DNA of 64,000 bases from Streptomyces himalayensis subsp. himalayensis. Lineage in GTDB: Bacteria > Actinomycetota > Actinomycetes > Streptomycetales > Streptomycetaceae. Both the position numbers and the translations under genes were made by a program. Below the pieces are notes generated by a model, which saw only the letters and a program-made list of their open reading frames with translations, had not been told where the DNA came from and ran no database searches. Below are positions 25,871 through 35,648 of the stretch, one piece after another (position 1 is the stretch's first letter; each line of letters opens with the position of its first letter). The stretch is from assembly GCF_013778455.1 (NCBI RefSeq), contig NZ_JACEHE010000008.1, forward strand, positions 186,001-250,000, given 5' to 3'.

Positions 25871-26580
25871 GCTCGCTCCTGTTCTCGTACGGCTCTGCTC
25901 GGGCCGTCGTGCAGAACGCCGTCGCGGATGGTGACGGTCCTGGCCCCGCGATCGGCGACGTCGGCGTCGTGTGTGATGACGACGACGGTCATGCCGTCCT
26001 CATGAAGCCCTTCCAGTAGTCGCAGCAGGGTGTCGGCGTTGCGGCTGTCGAGGTTTCCCGTGGGTTCGTCGCACAGCAGCAGGGACGGGTGGCCGACCAG
26101 GGCCCGGGCGATGGCGACTCGCTGGCGCTCGCCGCCCGACATCCTGCTGGGCAGTGCGTCCATGCGGTGGCCGAGGCCGACGCGCCGCAGCGCCTCGGCG
26201 GCACGGCGGGCTCGTTCCGCACGCGGAACACCGGTGTAGAGCATGGCGAGGGTGACATTCTCCTGAGCGCTGCGGTGCGGCATGAGATGGAAGGACTGGA
26301 AGACGAATCCGATGTGCCGTCCTCGCAGGGCGGTGCGTTCGGAGTCCTTGAGCACGCCCGTGTCGATGCCGTCGAGGAGGTAGGTGCCGGCGGTGGGCGC
26401 GTCGAGGAGTCCGGCGATGTTCAGGAAAGTGGACTTGCCGGATCCGGAGGGACCGACGACCGTGACGAAATCTCCGCGCTCGATGGTGAGTTCCGAGGGC
26501 TTGAGAGCTTCGACGGGCGGTGGCCCGGGGTAGGTGAGTCCGACTCCGCGGAATGCGATCACCGGCGCCGAGGGGGTCAC
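25867..26580 (-). CDS. MacB-type ABC transporter ATPase
   Basis: A 237-residue LolD/MacB-class ATPase: Walker A VGPSGSGKSTFLN, Q-loop FQSFHLMPHRSAQENV, signature MSGGERQRVAIARAL, Walker B LLLCDEPTGNLD, H-loop VVITHDADVA. GTG 26580 overlaps the stop of the adaptor gene (GTGA). It works with the adjacent permease and membrane-fusion-type adaptor; export of a peptide, lipid or drug is the usual role. Confidence 0.94.
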   Translation of the reverse strand: MTPSAPVIAFRGVGLTYPGPPPVEALKPSELTIERGDFVTVVGPSGSGKSTFLNIAGLLDAPTAGTYLLDGIDTGVLKDSERTALRGRHIGFVFQSFHLMPHRSAQENVTLAMLYTGVPRAERARRAAEALRRVGLGHRMDALPSRMSGGERQRVAIARALVGHPSLLLCDEPTGNLDSRNADTLLRLLEGLHEDGMTVVVITHDADVADRGARTVTIRDGVLHDGPSRAVREQERA

Positions 26581-28082
26581 TCGCCGCTCCCCGCCACGGG
26601 CTTCGCCTGCCGGATCCCCGTGAGGACGTCGTCCCCCGCGCTGAGGGTCCGGTCGCCCACAGGAACGACCTCGACGTATCCGTCGCCGGTGGCGCCGGTC
26701 CGCACCTCGATACGGCGATGGGTGCCGCTCTTGGCCACGACGGTGACCACAGTGCGGCCGTCGGATGCTGTGGACACCGCTGTTACCGGTACGACCAGGA
26801 CCTCGTCCTTGGTGGCCGCCGCCTCGACGGTGAGACGGACGTCCTGTCCGATGAGGTCGCGGGGCAGTCCCTTGAGAGGTTCGACCACCAGCAGATAGCC
26901 CGAACCGGCACCTCCCGCCTGCTTGGGGGCGCCCTGTCCGTCGCCGCTCTGGTCGCCGGACCCGGGCTGGTCCGTGGCCATCTCCTCGGCGACCGTGGCC
27001 ACCTTCGCGGCGGCCTGCTGGCCGGTGATCTCGGAGAGGATCCGCACCTTCTGCCCTGCTCGCACCAGGGCTTTCTGATCCGCCTGGAGGCGCCCCTGCA
27101 CGACGAGAGGGCCTGCGGACAGCTTCATCACCGGCCCGGACACCTTGGTGCCCAGGGCCACCGCCACGCTGTCGACGCGAGCGGGGAAGGTGGACGCGAA
27201 CACCACCTCGGAGGCAGGGAGCAGGGGCCCTTCGGCGGCCTGCGCCTCGGCAAGTTCGGCTGTCGCCTTCTCCAGATCCTCCCGCGTCCGGTCCACCTGG
27301 CTCTGGAGGTCCTCTCGTTTCGCGGAGTCGGTGTCGGCTCCGGCGCGCGCCAGCGTCCTCTGCGCGTCCTCCAGGGCCCGCCGCAGGGTGGTGACCTGGT
27401 CCTGGGCCGATTCGACTCCCGCGCCGTCGTCGTCAACGGCCGGCAGGGGGTCGTAACCGAGTGCGGCATAAAGGGCGTTGACGGCCTTCTTGGTCCCCGT
27501 ACCGAACCTTCCGGTGCCGTCCGGTGCCGTGGGATGCCCCAGCTCGGTGAGGGCCTTCTGGAGCTGTGCGACATCGTCGCCCTCGGAGCCGGGCTTGAGG
27601 TCCCGATAGACGGGCAGAGACCCGTGCAGGAGGATCACAGGGCGCCCCGACACCTCGGCCAGGAGGGCCCCGGCCCGTACGCTGCTGCCGCTCTTGACCG
27701 GCAGCTTGGTGACCACGGGGCCGCTTCCCTCACCGCCGCCGCTCGGAGTCACCTCCACGGCCTGTGCTGCGACAACGGTGCCGCGCAGGATGACGGACGA
27801 GGTGAGGACGCGTTTCTCCACGGGTGCGGTGAGAACATCGGGGGGCGGCGGAGCGGTCTCGGCCGCAGCCTGCGCCGGGGACTTGATCAGCGCGGTCGCC
27901 GCGACACCGGCCCCGGTGAGTGTGAGGGCCGCGGCCACAAGGCCGACGACCCACCTCCTGCCCCGGACCAGAGGGGAGCCTGCGCCCTTCGGAACAGCCG
28001 TCTCAACAGCCGGTCCAGCCGCACCCACTGCCGGATCGGCCGCGTCCGTCTCCGGCGCCTGCGGGGTGTCTTGCTCTGCCAC
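26577..28082 (-). CDS. HlyD/MacA-like adaptor with peptidoglycan-binding domain
   Basis: A 501-residue membrane-anchored adaptor: cytoplasmic acidic N-terminus, one TM (about 45-66), a lipoyl-like half (VEKRVLTSSVILRGTVVAAQAVEV), then a PG_binding_1 repeat (SEGDDVAQLQKALTELGHP...FGTGTKKAVNALYAALGYDP, about 160-205). A coiled coil (about 215-275) precedes the second lipoyl/barrel part and a C-terminal beta-barrel (VLVVPVTAVSTASDGRTVVTVV). Such adaptors in Gram-positives reach into the wall. GTG 28082 has AGAGGA upstream; the frame above it is a shadow of the lipoprotein gene. Confidence 0.88.
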   Translation of the reverse strand: MAEQDTPQAPETDAADPAVGAAGPAVETAVPKGAGSPLVRGRRWVVGLVAAALTLTGAGVAATALIKSPAQAAAETAPPPPDVLTAPVEKRVLTSSVILRGTVVAAQAVEVTPSGGGEGSGPVVTKLPVKSGSSVRAGALLAEVSGRPVILLHGSLPVYRDLKPGSEGDDVAQLQKALTELGHPTAPDGTGRFGTGTKKAVNALYAALGYDPLPAVDDDGAGVESAQDQVTTLRRALEDAQRTLARAGADTDSAKREDLQSQVDRTREDLEKATAELAEAQAAEGPLLPASEVVFASTFPARVDSVAVALGTKVSGPVMKLSAGPLVVQGRLQADQKALVRAGQKVRILSEITGQQAAAKVATVAEEMATDQPGSGDQSGDGQGAPKQAGGAGSGYLLVVEPLKGLPRDLIGQDVRLTVEAAATKDEVLVVPVTAVSTASDGRTVVTVVAKSGTHRRIEVRTGATGDGYVEVVPVGDRTLSAGDDVLTGIRQAKPVAGSGE

Positions 28083-28149
28083 TCGGGTCCTCTCCGCCGA
28101 TGTGTTCCGCCGAATGTGCCGGTCCTGCGCAGTGCGCGGTACGGGCAGC

Positions 28150-29028
28150 TCAGCTGTCGCCGAGTACGTCGGCGGCCCTGCGGAGGGCGTCCTCGTTGGC
28201 CTTCTTGACACCGGCGAGCGCTTCCGCGTTCTCCTCGATCGTGCGCTGCTGGTAGGCGGTCTCCACCGCGAGCCATACGCCCGCCAGGTTATTCTCGATC
28301 TTGCAGGAGGCGTCCGCAGCCGCCACCTGCCGCTCGCGGTCCGTTGCCGTCTCCGACTCGCCCCACTGGGGGTCGTTGTTGGAATCCCACGGGTCCGCGT
28401 AGTCGAAGCCGCGATCGTCCATACAGGCGCTCCACTTGGCGAACGCTTTCTGCACCTGGGGGTCCTGCTCCGCCCGCTCCGCGTCCTGAATGATGAGCTG
28501 CTCGACGAACGCGTCCGGAGTCGTGTCCGCCTTGTCCATCGTCTTCTTGCCGTTGAGCTTGGCCTTCGCCTCGAGCACGCACGTGCCCGCCGCCTTCTGC
28601 GCGGCATCGGACGAGTCCCGTCCGGTCTCTCTGCCCTTGGCGCCCGTTCCGGTCTGCTGCGGACCGTGGTAGCCGGTCCGGCGGGCCTCGGCCTCATCGA
28701 GAATCCCGTACCGGCGATTGTGCCTGTTGCCCTCGACCAGGGCGGGCCGCTGGGGCTCCGCCCATGGGAAGCCCTGCTTGCTCATGCACTGGGTGACGAG
28801 GCGGTCCTGGGCGAGGTCCAGCTGACGCGACTGCTGCGGGGTGAGTTCGTACGCGTCCAGGGGAAAGGCGAGCTCCTTCGCACTCGTGATCTTGCTGACG
28901 GACCCGGTCGCGACGGGCTCGGAAGCGCCCCTGTCGTCTGCGGAGCTGCTACCGCACCCGGCGAGAGCGAGTGCGGCCAGGGCCAGGAAGGCCGGGGCGA
29001 TCGTGGTGCGGCGGGGGACAGCGGCCAT
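28150..29028 (-). CDS. Lipoprotein of the MacAB-type operon
   Basis: A 292-residue lipoprotein with signal AVPRRTTIAPAFLALAALALAGC and lipobox LAGC near residue 25. The mature part is charged and helical with paired cysteines in CMSKQGFPW, GTCVLEAK, WSACMDDRGFDYADP and ASCKIENN, suggesting disulfides. It recalls actinobacterial operon partners of MacA/B systems that have no defined function. It heads the unit lipoprotein-adaptor-ATPase-permease (67-bp gap, then overlaps). The start codon has no clear Shine-Dalgarno. Confidence 0.8.
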   Translation of the reverse strand: MAAVPRRTTIAPAFLALAALALAGCGSSSADDRGASEPVATGSVSKITSAKELAFPLDAYELTPQQSRQLDLAQDRLVTQCMSKQGFPWAEPQRPALVEGNRHNRRYGILDEAEARRTGYHGPQQTGTGAKGRETGRDSSDAAQKAAGTCVLEAKAKLNGKKTMDKADTTPDAFVEQLIIQDAERAEQDPQVQKAFAKWSACMDDRGFDYADPWDSNNDPQWGESETATDRERQVAAADASCKIENNLAGVWLAVETAYQQRTIEENAEALAGVKKANEDALRRAADVLGDS

Positions 29029-29073
29029 GGAGAGGGTCCGTTCTGGGAACTGCGTTACGGGAAAAGGAAGGTT

Positions 29074-29100
29074 CCCGGGCCGCGGATCACCGGGCCCGGG
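29074..29100 (-). terminator. Hairpin after the I36 gene
   Basis: Arms CCCGGGCC (29074-29081) and GGCCCGGG (29093-29100), 41 bp downstream of the minus-strand I36 gene and upstream of the lipoprotein gene, so the two genes are probably separate units. Confidence 0.65.
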
Positions 29101-29140
29101 CACCGAATCGGTCTTGCCGATCGTCAGATATCAGGGCACG

Positions 29141-29575
29141 TCAGAAGCTGCACTGGCTGTATCCGCTGACCCCACCGTCGTTCCAGCAGTGCGAGCTGTA
29201 CTGGTCGTTGTACTCCACGGTGTTGAGCCGGGCGTACACACCCACGGTCTGGCGCGGACCGCCGTAGTAGGCGTCCACGAAGAAGCGCACCTTCCAGGTC
29301 TGGTCCCAGCTGTCGATCGAAGAGGTGCGGTCGTTGGTGCCGACATCCGGGTAACCGCCGCCGGTGTATGTGTTGTTTATGTAGTTCGGATCGGCGTACT
29401 GATGGTCGATCCAGGCACCGTCGAGATAGGTGTTGCGATAAATGCATACCTCCTTCGACTCACAGATGCCGTTGAACTGCGCGGCGCTGGCAGCCCCGGA
29501 GCCGCCAAGAACCAACGCAGCAGTGGCTGCCAGCACTGCTGACGTGCGCATGACAGCACTCGCCCCAACCCTCAT
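29141..29575 (-). CDS. Secreted peptidase-inhibitor family I36-like protein
   Basis: A 144-residue secreted protein: Sec signal MRTSAVLAATAALVLGGSGAASAA, then an approximately 105-residue domain with four cysteines (GICESKEVCIYRN, SSHCWNDGG, SQCSF) and many Tyr/Asn/Gly. This pattern fits the I36 (SMPI, Streptomyces metalloproteinase inhibitor-like) beta/gamma-crystallin fold. AAGGA lies 7 nt before the ATG at 29575. Inhibition of a protease is a family-based guess; the M1 peptidase in this window is a lipoprotein of another class. Confidence 0.82.
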   Translation of the reverse strand: MRVGASAVMRTSAVLAATAALVLGGSGAASAAQFNGICESKEVCIYRNTYLDGAWIDHQYADPNYINNTYTGGGYPDVGTNDRTSSIDSWDQTWKVRFFVDAYYGGPRQTVGVYARLNTVEYNDQYSSHCWNDGGVSGYSQCSF

Positions 29576-29687
29576 GGGTTCATTCCTTCACTCGATGGCC
29601 GCCCCCATTGCGACGAGGGCGGCAGCGGACCAGCAGAGATGGTCGAGACCGCGCTGAACTGCGTCGCAGCGAGCCACCCCCCGACAC

Positions 29688-29716
29688 CACACCGCATCGT
29701 CGAACGATGCGGTGTG
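29688..29716. promoter_or_regulatory. 13-bp-arm inverted repeat in the I36 leader region
   Basis: CACCGCATCG-type arms (29688-29700 and 29704-29716) around CGA. On the minus strand, TTGTTA (29760-29755) and TATGCT about 17 bp later form a reasonable promoter just upstream, so the dyad would lie at or after the transcription start, as an operator or a leader hairpin. Nothing else was assigned in 29576-29865. Confidence 0.5.
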
Positions 29717-29865
29717 ACGCGTCGGCGATGAGCATATGGCTGGCATGGATCTTTAACAATGGTCTTATGGGGACAATGTGAAGGATGGTCACACCAGGTC
29801 CGAGAAAGCGGGACAGGATTGATCACACTCCTGCCCGCCCTCCTCCGGGCGCACTTGATGGCCCG

Positions 29866-31674
29866 TCAGCCGAGGATCCCGCCCACGAACCCGTCCGACC
29901 CGCCGTCGCCGCCTCCACTGCCGTCGCTGCCGGTGCCACCCGAGCCGGTGCCGCCGGAGCCGCCGCCCGTGGTGCCGCCGCCCGAGGAGTGTCCGGCGCT
30001 GGAAGCGGGGGGCGCCTGGGGTGACGTCGAGCCCTGGGACGGTGCCTGGCCGGTGCCCTGGGTCTGGCTGGGCTGTCCGGCGCCGCTGCCCGCCGTCTCG
30101 CGGGCCGCGCCGGAACTGCTGGCGGACTGCGACGGGCCGGCCGCGGCCCCCTGGCCCTGTGTCGGCGAACCCGATACGGACGGGCTCTTGCTGCCGGCGC
30201 CGCGCTTCTGGTCCGGCTTCTGCGGGAGCGGTGAACCGGGCAGTTCGTTGCGCGGGGGTTCGCCGGGGCCGGGCACGGTGACACGCCCCGCGTCCCGCAC
30301 GGCGCTGCCGAGCAGCGCGCCGACGAGGAGCGTGAGTCCGACAGCGACGGTCGTGACAAGAGCGCCGCGCCGCAGTACGCGCCGTCGCAGCTCCCATAGC
30401 CCGGCGCGCGGTCCGAGCGTGCGCCACGCCTCCGAGGCGAGGCGTCCGTCGACCGAGTAGACGGGGGCGCCCGCGATGACCAGCGGGGACCAGGCGGCGA
30501 GGTAGATGATGTCAGCCGCCTCGTAGACGGGCGCGGTCTTCCAGCTGACGGCGAGGAGGAGGCCGGCGGCCAGCAGCGCTCCGGTGGCGGCGGCGAGCCG
30601 CTGCCAGAGGCCGAGGACGGTGAGCGCGCCCACGATCACCTGCAGGAAGGCCACGGACAGGCCGACGCCCACCGGGTGCCGGAGCGCGAAGTCGTGCAGG
30701 GGCCCGGCGGCCGCCCAGGGCTGCAGCGAGTGGAGCCACCCGGCCATCGAGCCGTGCCCGGTCCGGTCGAAGTAGACGGGGTCGCAGAGCTTGCCCATGC
30801 CCGCGTAGATGGACACGAATCCGAGGAGGATCCGCAGAGGGAGCAGGACGACGCCGAGGTTCATACGGCGGCCGGGGTAGTACGCGTGCCGCACCGGCTC
30901 CGAGCCGTGCCGCCGGGCGGCGCGGCCCTCGCCTTCGCCTGCGCTCTCCTCGTCGTATCCGCCGCCGTAGACACCGGGGCGGTAGGGGCCGTATCCATCG
31001 GAGTCGTACGTGCCGTAGGGGCCGGGGCCGTAAGCGCCCTCGGTGAACTCGCCGCCCGCTTGGAGGTGTTCTTCGTAGGCGCTGCCCGCGGAGCGCAGCT
31101 GCGTGAGCAGCCGGATATCGTCGGCGTCGGTTCCGGGGTGGGAGGTCCCGGTGACGACGGGGGTCTCGATGGTGTCGTCGTAGCGCGTGTCGTCGCTGAA
31201 GGCCGTGGCGCCGCCGTATCCGGCGTAACCGCTGTAGGGGTCCTGGTCGTTGAAGTCGCTGCGACCGTAACGGTGGCTGCCCTCACCGAGGTTGACGCGC
31301 GGGATGACCTGCGTGGCGCCGGCGTCGTCCGTGGTGTAGCCGTTGTCGGGCAGGGTGCCCGCGCCGGTGTTGCGTACGGCCTGCAGGAGGCCGCTGGCGG
31401 CGGCGTCGCCGGGCTCGGACTTCCCGCTCCAGACGATCGGGGCACGGCGTGCGCCGGGGACGCGGCCGGTGTCGGCTGCGGCGCTCAGGTGGAGTCCGAC
31501 GCGTGGGGACTGGGTTGGCCGCGTGGTGGGGAACTGCACACGGAAGCTCGCGTGGTTGACGACGACCTGCGCAGGATCACACGGCACTTTCACCATGGCC
31601 AGCGCGGGAGCGTCGTCGAACCCTGACGAGCGGCCCCCCGTGGGAGTGCGGGGTGTTCTGGTGTCCACACTCAT
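29866..31674 (-). CDS. DoxX-family membrane protein with long disordered tails
   Basis: A 602-residue protein. An N-terminal cytoplasmic region of about 270 residues is rich in Gly/Tyr/Asp (GPGPYGTYDSDGYGPYRPGVYGGGYDEES). Next comes the DoxX core (about 275-420: LGVVLLPLRILLGFVSIYAGMGKLCDPVYF, VGVGLSVAFLQVIVGALTVLGLWQRLAAATGALLAAGLLL, DIIYLAAWSPLVIAGA), an extra helix near 445-465, and a Ser/Gly/Pro/Thr-rich tail of about 130 residues. The tail is probably outside the membrane. Function is unknown; DoxX proteins are linked to redox/thiol stress in actinobacteria. Confidence 0.82.
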   Translation of the reverse strand: MSVDTRTPRTPTGGRSSGFDDAPALAMVKVPCDPAQVVVNHASFRVQFPTTRPTQSPRVGLHLSAAADTGRVPGARRAPIVWSGKSEPGDAAASGLLQAVRNTGAGTLPDNGYTTDDAGATQVIPRVNLGEGSHRYGRSDFNDQDPYSGYAGYGGATAFSDDTRYDDTIETPVVTGTSHPGTDADDIRLLTQLRSAGSAYEEHLQAGGEFTEGAYGPGPYGTYDSDGYGPYRPGVYGGGYDEESAGEGEGRAARRHGSEPVRHAYYPGRRMNLGVVLLPLRILLGFVSIYAGMGKLCDPVYFDRTGHGSMAGWLHSLQPWAAAGPLHDFALRHPVGVGLSVAFLQVIVGALTVLGLWQRLAAATGALLAAGLLLAVSWKTAPVYEAADIIYLAAWSPLVIAGAPVYSVDGRLASEAWRTLGPRAGLWELRRRVLRRGALVTTVAVGLTLLVGALLGSAVRDAGRVTVPGPGEPPRNELPGSPLPQKPDQKRGAGSKSPSVSGSPTQGQGAAAGPSQSASSSGAARETAGSGAGQPSQTQGTGQAPSQGSTSPQAPPASSAGHSSGGGTTGGGSGGTGSGGTGSDGSGGGDGGSDGFVGGILG

Positions 31675-31833
31675 CTAACCGAGTGACGTGTCCTTAGGAC
31701 ACTGCCTTGACTGCCCCGATCTGTCCGGACCGCGTCAAGATCGCCAGGCGTGCCGGCACCGCACCGCATTCGGCGTTACCAAGGCGGACCGCGTCACCAT
31801 CCGCCCGGCACCGCACTGCGTCCGCAGCGTTGC

Positions 31834-32778
31834 TCAGCCGCGTCGCCGCGCCGCCTCGTACAGCACCACGCCCGCCGCGACACCGGCGTTGAGCGACTCG
31901 GCACCGCCCGGCATGGGGATCCGCACCCGGAAGTCGCAGGTCTCCCCCACGAGCCGGGAAAGACCCTTGCCCTCGCTGCCCACGACGATGACGACGGGGC
32001 CTTCGAGGGCCTCGAGCTCACCGACCTCGACCTCGCCGTCCGCGGCGAGTCCGACGACCACGATGCCCGCCTTCTTGTACGCCTCCAGGGCGCGCGTCAG
32101 GTTCGTGGCACGCGCGACCGGCGTACGGGCGGCGGTGCCGGCGGACGTCTTCCAGGCGCCGGCGGTCATTCCGGCGGCTCGCCGCTCGGGTACGAGGACG
32201 CCGTGCCCGCCGAACGCGGAGACGGACCGCACGACGGCACCGAGGTTGCGCGGGTCGGTCACGCCGTCGAGGGCGACGATCAGCGGGTCCTCGCCCTCGT
32301 CGTACGCGGCGTTCGCGAGGTCCTCGGGATGCGCGTACTCGTACGGCGGGACCTGGAGGACGAGGCCCTGGTGGTTGAGCCCGTTCGTCATGCGGTCGAG
32401 CTCGGGGCGGGGGGCCTCCATGAGGTTGATCCCGCCGCGCTCGGCCGCGAGCTGGAGCGCCTCGCGCACCCGCTCGTCGTTGTCGATGAACTGCTGGACG
32501 TACAGCGTGGAGGCGGGCACGCCCTCGCGCAGCGCCTCGACGACGGGGTTGCGGCCGACGACGAGCTCGGACGGGGACTTGCCGCCCCGGCCGCGCGGCG
32601 GCGCCTGGCGGCCGGTCGCGCGCCGGGACTTGGCCTGCGCGGCGCGCTGCTTGGCGTGTCCCTTGCGCATCTCGGCGGGCGGCGTGGGGCCCTTGCCCTC
32701 GAGCCCGCGGCGTCGCTGGCCACCGCTGCCGACCTGCGCGCCCTTCTTGCCGGACATGCGACGGTTGTGAGCGGCCAT
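31834..32778 (-). CDS. rlmB: 23S rRNA (guanosine-2'-O-)-methyltransferase RlmB, SpoU family
   Basis: A 314-residue TrmH/SpoU enzyme: a basic N-terminal tail typical of actinobacteria (GKKGAQVGSGGQRRRGLEGKG), the substrate-binding domain VVGRNPVVEALREGVPASTLYV, and the knotted SAM domain motifs ALDGVTDPRNLGAVVRSVSAFGGHGVLVP, VVIVVGSEGKGLSRL and PMPGGAESLNAGVAAGVVLYE. It lies downstream of cysS with a 124-bp gap, the usual pairing. Confidence 0.94.
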   Translation of the reverse strand: MAAHNRRMSGKKGAQVGSGGQRRRGLEGKGPTPPAEMRKGHAKQRAAQAKSRRATGRQAPPRGRGGKSPSELVVGRNPVVEALREGVPASTLYVQQFIDNDERVREALQLAAERGGINLMEAPRPELDRMTNGLNHQGLVLQVPPYEYAHPEDLANAAYDEGEDPLIVALDGVTDPRNLGAVVRSVSAFGGHGVLVPERRAAGMTAGAWKTSAGTAARTPVARATNLTRALEAYKKAGIVVVGLAADGEVEVGELEALEGPVVIVVGSEGKGLSRLVGETCDFRVRIPMPGGAESLNAGVAAGVVLYEAARRRG

Positions 32779-32861
32779 GATCTACCTGTCTGCCTCTTGA
32801 GTCGGGTGAATGTCGTGGGTGCGTACGCCCTTGAGCGTCCGCAGCGTGTACGTCTACGAAG

Positions 32862-32889
32862 TGTGCCGCCCATTCGGCAGGACGGCACA
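32862..32889 (-). terminator. Possible hairpin between cysS and rlmB
   Basis: TGTGCCG (32862-32868) and CGGCACA (32883-32889) flank a 14-nt loop 14 bp past the cysS stop. It is short, so attenuation rather than full termination is possible. Confidence 0.4.
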
Positions 32890-32902
32890 TTCGCCCTGGT
32901 GG

Positions 32903-34318
<1,416 letters not shown>

Positions 34319-34419
34319 CGCTCCAGGGTAGTGGGCCCGAAGCAGTGCCCCGTGACTTATCGGGCCCACAGGGCACTGATTCTTGGCATCCGTGACGACC
34401 CGGGCTCTCACAGTCGGTG

Positions 34420-34495
34420 TCAGAGGCTCCCGACGACCTTGAGCGCGGTGATACGCACGACGAGACGCTCGGCGTCCTGCGCCGCGGCCGGATTG
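34420..34495 (-). pseudogene. Orphan 3' end of a PPOX gene (duplicated tail)
   Basis: A 66-bp stretch (34430-34495) is identical to 34545-34610, the last codons of the intact PPOX gene. Read on the minus strand it encodes NPAAAQDAERLVVRITALK and then VVGSL and TGA, ending at 34420. The final codons (GGG AGC CTC) differ from the intact copy (GGA AGT CTG) only at synonymous positions. So this is a diverged tail of the same gene with no body. Confidence 0.85.
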
Positions 34496-34534
34496 CTGTT
34501 CCTCATAGCGGGCTCCGCCCGCGGGCGGCGTACT

Positions 34535-34939
34535 TCACAGACTTCCGACGACCTTGAGCGCGGTGATACGCACGACGAGACGCTCGGCGTCCTGCGCCGC
34601 GGCCGGATTGAATTCGGCGTATTTCTTGCCCGTGTACTTGATCGACAGCTCGTCGATGAGTTCCTGTCCGCCCTCGGTGGTCATCTCGGCGGTGCCGCGG
34701 ATCTCCGCGTAGGTGTACGGGGAGTCCGGGGGCACCACGACGACGCTGACGCGGGGGTCGTGCCGGAGGTTCTTCGGCTTGCGGCGGTCGGCGGTGGTGG
34801 AGAACAGCACGTCGTCGCCGTCCCGCTTGACCCAGACCGGCGACGCGTGCGGACTGCCGTCGGGCTGGACGGTGGCTACGACGACGAAGATCGGGCTGTC
34901 GAGAAGCGCCTTGAGCTTGTCGGACAGTTCGGCGGACAT
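34535..34939 (-). CDS. PPOX-class F420- or flavin-dependent oxidoreductase
   Basis: A 134-residue split-barrel protein of the pyridoxamine-phosphate-oxidase-like F420-binding class: LSDKLKALLDSPIFVVVATVQPDGSPHASPVWVKRDGDDVLFST, then RRKPKNLRHDPRVSVVVVPPDSPYTYAEIRGTAEM. ATG 34939 has AGGAGAGAGG upstream. Such enzymes reduce small organic substrates with F420H2. It is followed by an orphan duplicate of its own tail. Confidence 0.85.
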   Translation of the reverse strand: MSAELSDKLKALLDSPIFVVVATVQPDGSPHASPVWVKRDGDDVLFSTTADRRKPKNLRHDPRVSVVVVPPDSPYTYAEIRGTAEMTTEGGQELIDELSIKYTGKKYAEFNPAAAQDAERLVVRITALKVVGSL

Positions 34940-35132
34940 GATGGCCTCTCTCCTGTGCGGTTCTTGTTGACGGTTGCACGGGTTCGTACGGGTACCCGAT
35001 ACTCCGCCACCGCACCGGCCTGAACCGGCATTGCCCCCTCCGCCGGGCGCGTCCGCGACGGCCGTTGCCGTGGTCACCGCTGTAGCCGGCGACTGCTCGA
35101 CGCCTCACCGACTCACCGTCGCCGTCCGGCGC

Positions 35133-35648
35133 TTACGCCCGCCGCACCACCAACGCCGTGGCGATCGCCGCGAGCCCCTCCCCGCGCCCTGTCAGGCCGA
35201 GCCCGTCCGTCGTCGTGCCCGACACGGCGACGGGCGCCCCGGCCGCCTGGCCGAGTGCCTTCTGCGCCTCGTCCCGCCGCTTGCCGATCTTCGGTCGTAC
35301 ACCGATGACCTGGACGGCGATGTTGCCGATCTCGAACCCTTCCGCCCGTACGATCCGCGCGGCCTCGGCGAGCAGCGTGACACCGGAGGCGCCGGCCCAC
35401 TCCGGACGCGAGGTGCCGAAGTGCGCGCCGAGGTCGCCGATTCCCGCCGCGGAGAAGAGGGCGTCGCAGGCTGCGTGCGCGGCCACGTCGCCGTCGGAGT
35501 GCCCGGCGAGCCCGTAGCCGTCGCTGTCCCGGTCGTCCCAGAGGAGGCCCGCGCACCACAGCTCACGCCCCTTCTCGAAGGCGTGCACATCGGTGCCGAT
35601 GCCGATCTGCGGGAGCGGGACCCCGGACATCGAAGTCTCAGAAGCCAT
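35133..35648 (-). CDS. ispF: 2-C-methyl-D-erythritol 2,4-cyclodiphosphate synthase
   Basis: A 171-residue MEP-pathway enzyme forming MEcPP from CDP-ME 2-phosphate. Metal site GIGTDVHAF (Asp, His), GHSDGDVAAHAACDALFSAAGIGDLGAHF, and C-terminal VSGTTTDGLGLTGRGEGLAAIATALV. ATG 35648 overlaps the ispD stop by 11 bp, with AGGAGGG about 6 nt before it; ATG 35630 would be shorter but lacks that site. Confidence 0.96.
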   Translation of the reverse strand: MASETSMSGVPLPQIGIGTDVHAFEKGRELWCAGLLWDDRDSDGYGLAGHSDGDVAAHAACDALFSAAGIGDLGAHFGTSRPEWAGASGVTLLAEAARIVRAEGFEIGNIAVQVIGVRPKIGKRRDEAQKALGQAAGAPVAVSGTTTDGLGLTGRGEGLAAIATALVVRRA

